Virus record (IMG/VR): IMGVR_UViG_3300012931_000051
Location: 1 to 36,614 of that record
DNA from: a virus
Direction: 5' to 3' (one strand)
DNA length: 36,614 bases
The notes under the pieces were generated by a model. The model did no database searches. It was not told where the DNA came from and saw only the letters and a program-made list of their open reading frames with translations. The translations under genes were made by a program, and so were the position numbers. Below are positions 16,301-22,195 of the stretch, piece by piece (positions within the stretch are counted from its first letter, which is position 1; the number at the start of each line of letters is the position of its first letter).

Positions 16301-18031
16301 TCGATTAACCCCTGGGGAAACTCCGTTCGATTGCGCCAGCTCTGGAGACGTAGTTACATCCAACTTATCCCCCTGGATGCGGAACCGCTGGCCGGACAGT
16401 TCCGGGTTGTCCGTGGACTGCGCCACTTTGCCCATGAGTTCTAGGAACTGAGGATGCGCTTTCGCAGATTCGGCCGCAGGAACACTTGATACGCCCGCCC
16501 GTTCGTTTCCCCTGGTGGGCCTCGTGACGCCTTCGGGTAATGTTTGATCCTGCACCCATGGCCGTAAGTCCACACGCTGTGCGGCTTGGTCGGCTTTCTC
16601 AATGGGAATTGCTCCGGCTTCCGTCGCCCCATGCAGTCCTTTTGCCGCGCCCACAGCCAATCCCGAGCCTGCGGCGAATGCGCCTTCCTGGAGCATGTTA
16701 GACGCCAACGCCTGGGCGTCCAGTTCGTTTTCTCCTCGACCGTACCCTGTAGCGGTTCCGATCACGCCCTCATTGACTGCTTCGGATGGTATTTCGCGCG
16801 CAGCTCCTGCGATAGCCATGCGCGTTTGCGGAGACACTTTCATTCCTGTCTTGTCCAGGATATTCTTGAGCGTTCTGGAATCCTTCGGCGAGGCAATGGC
16901 GTCGGCAACGCCTTGGCGAGCTTCTCTGCTGGCAGCCATGGACGCAAAGCGTCCTGCGGTTCCTGGGGTAGACACTCCGGTTTTCTCCATAGATCCGATC
17001 AAAGACGCCGCTTTCCTGGCTCTGTACGCGTTCGCCACGCCTTTTGCTGTGCGGTACATTCTGGCCAATGAAGCTTCCGCGATGGGGGCCGTCAGGATGG
17101 TGATAGGCAACTCCGAACCCATGATCTCTATCATGTCGTTACGAGCTTCCGGATCGGTCGCTATCGCTTTGAAAAAATCCACAGTCCCGTCAATTACTCC
17201 AGTCTTAGAATCATTGAGCAATGTTTGTTCATTCTTTGTCAGTTGCTGTCCACTGGCTGCTTTCGCCTCCAGCTTCTTGGCTTGGTCCTGCATGGCGTAG
17301 TTGTTCGCCTCCAGCTGCATGATGCGACCTTGGCGTTGTTCTGCATCGCGTCCTGTTAGGGCGTTCGTCACGGGAGATACGGCAGTGCGCAAACCTTCAG
17401 ATGCGCTGGCTAGTGCGGATTGCAGTTTGGAGAGTCTTGGAACCCCAGCGCGTTCCGCCGCGTACTCGGATCGTGTAGGATTAGCGACGGCCGCAATTTC
17501 CCGAGGAGTCTGTGACTCCGGTGCTGTTGGTAGAGTCATTCCAGGCTGGACGTTTTCCAGCGGGAGCGTCGGAGTCTGTGGAGTCTGGTGGATGCGTGAC
17601 TGGTACCCGCTCTCGAAACCTCGTGCCTCATTCGCTCGGTTGATTTTGTTGCGCTGGTTATCCCAATCGGAGATAGCTGTTTGCCGCTCTGTTGGGCCGT
17701 TGCGGACTGCCTGGGAAGGCTGATACAGTAGTGGAGCTCCTTTGGCCCGAATTGCTCCGATTTCTGCTTGCGATGCGCTCTGGATGTCGGAGATAGATTC
17801 TTGGCTTGGCTTAGGTTGCGTCGGCGGCATCCGGGACGCGTTATCCTGCTCAAAGCTTCCGAACGATAGCTTGCGCGAAGCTTCTCCGCCCCAATCAATC
17901 GCATTGCGGTAAACAGGATATTTTTCGGTTACCTTGTTCGACAAATCCTCATCCGAAAGATCGTCGTATGCTCCTGGATATTTAGAGCGGATGCGCGACG
18001 CAAATTCAGCGAATGACAGAACGCTTCCCAT
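10367..18031 (-). CDS. Giant polyvalent ejection protein (2554 aa) with metalloprotease, ART-like and LPD38-type regions
   Basis: The largest gene in the window. N-terminus (1-50): AEFASRIRSKYPGAYDDLSD then KVTEKYPVYRN, a short domain typical of phage internal virion proteins. Residues 606-610 are HEVIH in a zincin context (TLSHEVIHAVDRMVHED). About 1425-1585: PLVVYHGTDANFNVFD, GFWFND, VYLKLENPIKY, ISYVAFSPAQIKS, the pattern of ADP-ribosyltransferase-like polyvalent domains. About 1975-2000: LSPKFVVTNALRDAQTAMAV, and a long helical tail, as in LPD38. Such proteins are injected with DNA and combine cell-wall or host-modifying enzymes. Residues ~745-1550 are much AT-richer than the flanks, so modules have been added. 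GAGG precedes the ATG; the stop is TAG. Individual domain edges are estimates. Confidence 0.85.
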   Translation of the reverse strand: MGSVLSFAEFASRIRSKYPGAYDDLSDEDLSNKVTEKYPVYRNAIDWGGEASRKLSFGSFEQDNASRMPPTQPKPSQESISDIQSASQAEIGAIRAKGAPLLYQPSQAVRNGPTERQTAISDWDNQRNKINRANEARGFESGYQSRIHQTPQTPTLPLENVQPGMTLPTAPESQTPREIAAVANPTRSEYAAERAGVPRLSKLQSALASASEGLRTAVSPVTNALTGRDAEQRQGRIMQLEANNYAMQDQAKKLEAKAASGQQLTKNEQTLLNDSKTGVIDGTVDFFKAIATDPEARNDMIEIMGSELPITILTAPIAEASLARMYRTAKGVANAYRARKAASLIGSMEKTGVSTPGTAGRFASMAASREARQGVADAIASPKDSRTLKNILDKTGMKVSPQTRMAIAGAAREIPSEAVNEGVIGTATGYGRGENELDAQALASNMLQEGAFAAGSGLAVGAAKGLHGATEAGAIPIEKADQAAQRVDLRPWVQDQTLPEGVTRPTRGNERAGVSSVPAAESAKAHPQFLELMGKVAQSTDNPELSGQRFRIQGDKLDVTTSPELAQSNGVSPGVNRVGGYSIPGYSPRENTAVVTGHGDAGTLSHEVIHAVDRMVHEDDDALAGRIDNWKQGITNWARKNGWDVPTEPKALKSWQDETLTKTLNTRLGGKEDPAFAKVPMPDAMIQAIRSKAGDVVSNGSVDLRGDRMGDMTGSSLDDVIVGDLDKTQFQMLPEPLATEYAFRDEEAKAMENRDKKLKAITEKSKTFLERYKKELDRLTDFSEYDSESYYKKGWNGKPIPQEERFGTLRKKIKDLTKSRDEALIAVAAQSARERSEVSSKAKEEVRAEITRNESEIKYRNLSHVFRVENQSHPKNFELLEEAKEYAKNHHGPITLEKSGDEKRYVLASYRGNDAIIGSHSSVIDESTKERLKEKLVNAFAGVEKKIFDHTLSLSVNATNDLNNEITKLESYLEELEKDGEKHFYRRRFLRDLLIALSEASGKDYRTGEDLGYKDGNPLIDVFSFDDDDYRVSKYPEFVDDFYSLIPKEDIDNLKKAEKEVLDVRIAKNYELDSVKGKIEENSRREADSNMNAISSRNRENKQEMYSYVFSNEDAILQAYTDLEKEDGARKYGPESRSKRAAQIAKMLDNTGNLSAFSDKENSIVGFRLKNGGHVAVVFDEYSKEAHIEAESASSKGKKDGGGSLLYLAALSWIRNNGLTLVDDPRGITQINAYVRRTANMISHMLRSNGESGHLSFHEKQGVDDSGEKGSTLFNALMTESGRVFDKFPEFKRWSIDKDSGKLLDEEGQEMSISDMNDLAEKSMHGGFGNDFGIGKSTLLRAIITNSLSLNSGKINRFPSQAFTEKYGPVLYQFKPAEEAGIPEGKANDTKVVERAEQLWRAKGVESPFFKRWFAGSKVVDENGKPLVVYHGTDANFNVFDLKKLGEKTFDNSNDIGTAATSKVGFWFNDGIKNAKNFPSKSDFLPVYLKLENPIKYNSIAELAEDLRSYVEQWNDDDWRSSNPGVGFNDLINGWRIDRLGNNVDGLVVDDEEFGGISYVAFSPAQIKSATNNRGTFGAENPDIRYQLNDGGDEKNSLVETGKVEDLPNVRASKSQESTETSVVPANKLTDAEVSSTMPEGWLANQETPETKTDVVVRKIADYLDPLKKLENKVPAKSESSAYRQADLGEGRAQARMERVREKYMDPVTRLLSKHGLGLDELDRFLYARHAPERNAQVASINPDFADVDRDGGSGMGNTQAKRILEWFRSNKTTAQNKALEACGKIVDRMMKESLTQRKSAGLLSDEAYNAYGGKYEHYIPLRGKPGEESSSRPQIGKGMVAKVKNKRALGRWSQAKDVTAQAFTQAFEGIKAEEQNEVGKRVLDMAQKNPDQQFWTIDKAPTKYVFDKNMGEAKLSPDVRMDAPNEYPVYIDGDRHVVRFHTDSGKRVCAALKGLTQEQGNAVLATLGKTNRIMAALVTNLSPKFVVTNALRDAQTAMAVAYSRDGAEVAKDMGKGMPGALRGIWAVEFGNASAGVESNVPALPGKSKPKGNGEWAEWYDRYKMAGGKTAFVQIKQHPEFSREVVADLKNAGRSKASPKRLFRGALESIEKTNAGVENAWRLSYFRTLIGRGTPEDVAAAKAKDLTVNFNRRGEWRWASQVFMFFNASVQGSRNVIDLFTNKETRGRVLQATAALAATGAATALFNRWLGGEDEESGKAWWDRVKPWERENRAVLLMPWMDDGSGAKIPLAYGFNVPFIIGQNLADLPYRKDPLDASANIVSAIMGAFSPVGTDPLTMITPTIARPVVEAFSTNRDFSGRTITPEQASFGAPKPQSQLYYPGASPWIVGITDALNEATGGSERVSGSVDISPEKIEHLVDGYTGGLGQIAKQVFSLAGDAVERKPVEPRQIPIASALWRKDANSDQQDMTPIVKKGLQKMNEFKALTQEDKGKAAKYMNDNYASIMLGQFASETPSIGSALRKAEQHGQGTAESRKDVMHGIWARTGRQWRAVQKMQDSLSSEQSESRKDTLRSAINRTISMMFSDLKTGSGD

Positions 18032-18038
18032 TTAGACC

Positions 18039-18986
18039 TCAGAAAAGTTTGAGCGGATCGTTGCTCGTTCTTTGTACTGGAACGACTGTACTCATTCCTT
18101 TAGCGTTGGCGTCAGCAATTTTCTTCTGGTAGTACGAAATGACACCCCCCAATCGGGAATACTCCTGCATTGCCGCTTGGTTTCCCATGAGCACATTCAC
18201 ATCATTTTTGAATTCCGCAAGAAGAGAATCCCGATCCCGTTTAGCCTCGTCGAGTGCCGACTGGTATTGAGACGCATCCACCTGTTGTGTTTGCCCGCCC
18301 GTTTTTCGTTTTGACACGTTCACAATATTCCTCTGGTTGCGTCCGGTCTCTGCCTGGTCAGAAAGCTGTCGGCGTTGCTGGAGAACATCCTGGTCGTGTT
18401 CTGGGCGGTAATATGAGGAGAGCACCCGTTGACCCTCCGGAGTGGACAGTACTCCATTGGTCGCCAGCTGGTCGCGAACTTCAGAAGATAGAACGCCTTG
18501 GGGCTCTTGGGCGTTAGCTCCGATATCGTTCTCCGTGAGTCGATCTTGGTATGTCAGTTGTCCGGTCTGGTCTCCAGGTTTGTACACCCTGCGAGACGCT
18601 CCGGCAACGCCATCGCCAACGGCGTGAATGTTACCAGGATCTGCGCCACGCAACGTAACAAATGACGTTTCGTTATCCCTAGAGCTACCTACTCCTTTGG
18701 CTTTGGCGTCTTCCTGTACCTGCTTACGGAACGCTTCATTCGCAGCATCCTCATTTGCAACGTTCTTATCCCGATCGTTCAATGATTTTGTACGATCATC
18801 AAGCATTTTTTGGTAGGTCTGCCACATATCCAGCTCATACTTCTGCTTATCGAGCTGGTCTTTGTCGCCTTGTCTGGCAGCTTCCTGCTTGGCTTTTTCT
18901 TGTTCCTGGGAGTATTGAGCTAAGCGATCAAAAATGCTTCCAACATTGATTAGAGAATCGCCTAGAGCGGTTGTTGAATTGGGCAT
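18039..18986 (-). CDS. Coiled-coil ejection-type virion protein
   Basis: 315 residues, high in Gln, Asp, Ala and Lys. Residues 22-98 are strongly helical coiled coil (YSQEQEKAKQEAARQGDKDQ). Residues 240-300 have a second helical block, and the end reads VVPVQRTSNDPLKLF. The gene sits between the giant ejection protein and two more low-complexity virion-type proteins, the place where P22 has gp7, gp20 and gp16. The upstream sequence has only a weak AGG 5 bp before the ATG, and the start is in frame with the preceding gene, separated from it by a single TAG and two codons, so it may partly be made by readthrough. Confidence 0.65.
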   Translation of the reverse strand: MPNSTTALGDSLINVGSIFDRLAQYSQEQEKAKQEAARQGDKDQLDKQKYELDMWQTYQKMLDDRTKSLNDRDKNVANEDAANEAFRKQVQEDAKAKGVGSSRDNETSFVTLRGADPGNIHAVGDGVAGASRRVYKPGDQTGQLTYQDRLTENDIGANAQEPQGVLSSEVRDQLATNGVLSTPEGQRVLSSYYRPEHDQDVLQQRRQLSDQAETGRNQRNIVNVSKRKTGGQTQQVDASQYQSALDEAKRDRDSLLAEFKNDVNVLMGNQAAMQEYSRLGGVISYYQKKIADANAKGMSTVVPVQRTSNDPLKLF

Positions 18987-18992
18987 AATGAC

Positions 18993-19391
18993 CTACTTAG
19001 AAAGAGATTGGTTTTTTCTTAAAAGAGCCATAAAACTCAGGCGTTTTTCTGCGTCAGCAAGCCGATTAGATTTTGCTGTCGCTACGTTTTGACGGCTTTG
19101 TAAGGCGTTTGCACCAACGTCATTCATCCTCGCCTCCGAATTGGATCTAGCGAGACGACGGTCATTCTTTTGTTCCGCAGCCTTTGCTTCCACTTCGTCG
19201 TCATACGCACCTAAAGCTTTTGCAGCCTCTCCGGAAACCTGCAAGCCAGCAGATGCGTACGGATTAGAAAAAGTAGATCCCGCCGAATAATCGGAATTCG
19301 ACTGACCATTCTTTTTCATTTGGTCTCTTATTAATTGCTCTAAATACGTTTCATAGTTATCATCAATTGGTGCGTTTTGTTTAGTTGTCAT
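18993..19391 (-). CDS. Small ejection-type virion protein
   Basis: 132 residues from the ATG at 19391, preferred because GAGG lies 9 bp before it; an ATG at 19406 overlaps the previous stop and would add five residues. Composition is Ala, Asn, Ser and Lys rich with one long helix (about 55-120, ALGAYDDEVEAKAAEQKNDR). It matches the small partner proteins of podovirus ejection sets but no family is recognised. It ends with TAG, directly in frame with the next gene. Confidence 0.6.
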   Translation of the reverse strand: MTTKQNAPIDDNYETYLEQLIRDQMKKNGQSNSDYSAGSTFSNPYASAGLQVSGEAAKALGAYDDEVEAKAAEQKNDRRLARSNSEARMNDVGANALQSRQNVATAKSNRLADAEKRLSFMALLRKNQSLSK

Positions 19392-19402
19392 TTTTTGAAT
19401 CC

Positions 19403-20947
19403 TCATAGAGAGTATGAAGCCATAGTCTCAACGTTCGTAACCGTAAGCGCATAAGTTGGGTTTTCTCCAGAAATATCCCAACTCACAAGGTATAGATTTC
19501 CGCTGGCATCAGTAACAAAACCTCCGTTTCCAGCCGTCAAAGCTGACTCCATAAAGGTGGCTTGATCATCGTCTGAATTGCTATCTAAATATCCAGCACT
19601 CGCAACAGCTTGCGCTTTCAATTCGGCGAGAATTAATGCACCAGCAGTAGTGTCAGACGTTACCGCTTGATTGAGATCAACGATTGATAAGGTTCCTGAA
19701 CTCAAATCAGTCGAAAGTGATCCACTCGTTACCGCGTCAGCTACCTCAGCTACCGTATTTTCTGTTTCAGATTCGGAAGTCTGTTCATTTAACGCTGACA
19801 ACACTGAACTATTTTCAGCCGATTGAACAGCCGCCAAGACCTCATCATCCGTCATCCCGGCGTAAGCTGAAGACGAATTAGAATCCCGATCAGCAATAGC
19901 AGCTTGGTAGGCTGTATAAGTGTCACTTCCAAGAAGAACTCCAGAATCATCCCAAAGATTTTGGTATGCAGTATTTAAATCTTCCCCGTTCGCATAAGCC
20001 GTTGCCAAAGCTTGTTGTGCCGCCGTATTACCATCTAATTGCGAAAGTAGCGTTGAGTACAAGGAGTCATAATCATCTTGATTCGCTTCCGTCTGCGCCT
20101 GGTCAGCCTGTTCATAAGCAAGCACATCATCAGCCAACCCTTCATTCGCAGTGATGTTTTCGCTCTGAGCCGCAGCGGTGGAGCGATCCAAGAAAGACTG
20201 CCAATCTTCCGACCCCAGAGTGATTCCCGAATTGTACGCAGCTTCAGCAGCAGCATCACTGGCTTGCTTCGTGTTGACTGCGTTGTCGCGAGCCGTTGAT
20301 GTTTGCAAATCTTTGATCAACTGGTCATAGTCGATGTCGCTTGAATCGTCCGTGCTATCAGCGACTTGTTGAGCATTGGTTCCTTTCGCTGCATTTGCTG
20401 CAGCAGAAGATGCGGCAGACGATTCAGCTCCGACACCCGCAGCGGAAGAGGTCGCGTCAGCAATTCGCTGAGCGTTATAACCGCTCGCAGCTTTCGCGGC
20501 GGTAGAAGCTGCATTCGCCGACCCGTACCCAGTGGAATTATCCAAAGAGATGGTCGGGGTTTCTGTCGGCGTCGAAGATACCGTCTCTCCACCATTAACG
20601 GTAACCCCAGAAGAAGGGTTTGCAACAGAAGCAGCCTTCGCTAGCTTCGCAGCGTTGGTTGCACCCGTGCTCGCCGCCGCTTCCAGAGAGCCAGAATCCC
20701 CAGAAGAAGCCGAAGCCTGCCGGGATGCGTTGTATCCCGCCATCGAACTCCCAGCAGCGGTAGACGCCGTGGACGATCCCGCTCCAACACTGTTCGTTGT
20801 GGTCGAAGGATTTGCAGCCGTGGCCAGAGTGGTTCCTGTTGCCTTTTTTGTGGCTGTTGTGGTTGCACCAGTGTTCCCGGTGGCTGCGTTGTTTTCGGCA
20901 GCCGTCCCTTGACGCCATTTACTCAAGTTCGTCCAGAAGCTTCCCAT
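19403..20947 (-). CDS. Ala/Ser/Thr-rich ejection-type virion protein with internal repeats
   Basis: 514 residues. Low complexity throughout: Ala, Ser, Thr, Asn and Asp dominate. Three related segments in the N-terminal half carry the repeat GYNASRQASASS, GYNAQRIADATSSA and GTNAQQVADSTDDS, each after an Ala-rich helix. Middle part (200-400) is a series of amphipathic Ala/Asp/Gln helices, and the C-terminus is beta-rich (NLYLVSWDISGENPTYAL). This composition is common in injected podovirus proteins that form the trans-envelope channel. GGAGG lies 6 bp before the ATG. The stop overlaps the upstream ATG of the following gene. Confidence 0.6.
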   Translation of the reverse strand: MGSFWTNLSKWRQGTAAENNAATGNTGATTTATKKATGTTLATAANPSTTTNSVGAGSSTASTAAGSSMAGYNASRQASASSGDSGSLEAAASTGATNAAKLAKAASVANPSSGVTVNGGETVSSTPTETPTISLDNSTGYGSANAASTAAKAASGYNAQRIADATSSAAGVGAESSAASSAAANAAKGTNAQQVADSTDDSSDIDYDQLIKDLQTSTARDNAVNTKQASDAAAEAAYNSGITLGSEDWQSFLDRSTAAAQSENITANEGLADDVLAYEQADQAQTEANQDDYDSLYSTLLSQLDGNTAAQQALATAYANGEDLNTAYQNLWDDSGVLLGSDTYTAYQAAIADRDSNSSSAYAGMTDDEVLAAVQSAENSSVLSALNEQTSESETENTVAEVADAVTSGSLSTDLSSGTLSIVDLNQAVTSDTTAGALILAELKAQAVASAGYLDSNSDDDQATFMESALTAGNGGFVTDASGNLYLVSWDISGENPTYALTVTNVETMASYSL

Positions 20948-20948
20948 G

Positions 20949-21149
20949 TCAGTCCTCCGAGTTCAATACTTCCACGTTCATTCGCGAAAGCTCTATCATC
21001 TCACGCCCGGCCAAATTCCGGCACCGACACACGCCGGTACCAGCCCAGGAATCAATTTCCCATCCCGCTTCCCACAAGGCGTTCTTCGTCCGGCGAATGC
21101 GGCACCGACCGAGTTCCGGAAGGGTTGGATTTGTCCATTGTCCAGTCAT
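20949..21149 (-). CDS. Small Cys-containing hypothetical protein
   Basis: 66 residues, ATGA overlap with the membrane protein upstream, and its 3' end contains the GGAGG of the next gene. Reads MTGQWTNPTLPELGRCRIRR with later WEAGWEIDSWAGTGVCRCRN; two Trp-rich turns and three Cys. No family recognised. The tight overlap on both sides and the presence of a ribosome site (AGGA) make it likely to be real. Confidence 0.55.
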   Translation of the reverse strand: MTGQWTNPTLPELGRCRIRRTKNALWEAGWEIDSWAGTGVCRCRNLAGREMIELSRMNVEVLNSED

Positions 21150-21493
21150 GCTGCATCCTGTTTGCTTGTGTTATCACACTGGAAACGCCCGCAATTCGTC
21201 TTGATTAGCGCGATGTCTTTCTTCATCGCCGAAACATCTGTTTCTAAAAGATCCAGGCGTTTCCCTTGCTCTCTTCGCTCAGCGTTACTTTTTATCTGGT
21301 CGCTGCGAATTTGCTTGACCACTTCACTCACTTCGGAGTGGCTACCAAGAATTGCTTTGGTGATCGTCGTGTTCTTGGACAGTGAAACGATCACCCAGGC
21401 CACGCCCAGGAAAAGGACGAGCAGGACCATTCCCCAGCTGGGGTTCAAACTCAAAATCTTTGCAGCCAGAGTGACTGTTGTACTGTCGATCAT
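21146..21493 (-). CDS. Membrane protein with coiled coil, holin or spanin candidate
   Basis: 115 residues. One hydrophobic helix at about 18-40 (PSWGMVLLVLFLGVAWVIVS) near the N-terminus, followed by a charged coiled coil (about 55-102, VVKQIRSDQIKSNAERREQG). The layout, single N-terminal anchor with a coiled-coil tail, is that of Rz-type spanins and some type III holin-like or XhlA-like proteins. AAGGAG is 5-6 bp before the ATG. Lies in the late block, some distance from the endolysin, so lysis function is an inference. Confidence 0.5.
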   Translation of the reverse strand: MIDSTTVTLAAKILSLNPSWGMVLLVLFLGVAWVIVSLSKNTTITKAILGSHSEVSEVVKQIRSDQIKSNAERREQGKRLDLLETDVSAMKKDIALIKTNCGRFQCDNTSKQDAA

Positions 21494-21501
21494 ACTACTC
21501 C

Positions 21502-21834
21502 TTACTTGAGCTTCTTCTTGTTCGCGGGAGACTGCGTTTCAGTTTTTCCATTCAGTAAGGCATCTACCGCCGCAAAGGCAAGCGTATGCAACACTTCGGC
21601 GGCCTTGGTGCGAATCAGCTCAACTTCTTCAGATTCGATGGATACTTCGCCTCCGCATCCAAACTTATTTGCCAAGGCAAAAAGCTTTCGCTTTCCAGCC
21701 ACATCCTTTGGATCACTAGACGCCGGAAGCGTTACGACGTGATACAGTAAATCCCCCAAAACGTCTTTATCGCTGTCGATAATAACCGAGCGTCCCCTAA
21801 CGTCTTTCAGTTGAGAATCAAGATTCAACTTCAT
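21502..21834 (-). CDS. Hypothetical protein in fibre-lysis interval
   Basis: 110 residues from the ATG at 21834 (GGAGG upstream); longer versions with upstream starts would overlap the neighbour and read poorly. MKLNLDSQLKDVRGRSVIID, then LGDLLYHVVTLPASSD, a KLFALANKFG helix and a long C-terminal helix (70-95) with Ala. Looks like small phage accessory proteins of the tail assembly chaperone type (residue stretch 'DLLYHVV' and helix pattern), but I do not recognise a named family. Confidence 0.6.
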   Translation of the reverse strand: MKLNLDSQLKDVRGRSVIIDSDKDVLGDLLYHVVTLPASSDPKDVAGKRKLFALANKFGCGGEVSIESEEVELIRTKAAEVLHTLAFAAVDALLNGKTETQSPANKKKLK

Positions 21835-21838
21835 TGGA

Positions 21839-22156
21839 TTATCCCTCCGTGGTGATTGCTGCGATAGACACAACAAACCATGTGATGCTAGTATCGGTTT
21901 CATCGGCAACTTCCGTGACAGACAATACATACCCCGTAGGCATCGCTTCGGCTTCCAGGTTAGTCTTGAGCGTGTCCCACGGCATGGTAGTATCGTCCAT
22001 GCGCATGCGGTAATCGGCATTGTTCGCGAGAGACGTTTTCACGTCGCGTGTGGCCGCAGCCAACCAAACCGCTTTCTTTTGTGCGAGGTCAGCAGCAGCT
22101 TTCGCTTCACGAACCGTAACGACCTCTGTCATTGTTGATTTTGCTGTGATTGTCAT
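21839..22156 (-). CDS. Hypothetical protein downstream of tail fibre
   Basis: 105 residues, AAGGA 7 bp before the ATG. N-terminal helix (TEVVTVREAKAAADLAQKKA, 9-28), then a mixed segment with YRMRMDDTTMPWDTLKTNLE and beta strands at the end (YVLSVTEVADETDTSITWFV). Could be a fibre assembly helper because of its position immediately after the fibre gene. No family recognised. Confidence 0.55.
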   Translation of the reverse strand: MTITAKSTMTEVVTVREAKAAADLAQKKAVWLAAATRDVKTSLANNADYRMRMDDTTMPWDTLKTNLEAEAMPTGYVLSVTEVADETDTSITWFVVSIAAITTEG

Positions 22157-22195
22157 TTTACATTCCTTCGTTTATGTGTTTATAATGATTAACTA

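Noticed and set aside
18254-18517. Plus-strand open frames opposite the late genes
   Set aside because: They are short, lack ribosome sites and mirror codon structure of clear minus-strand genes, so they are frame shadows.
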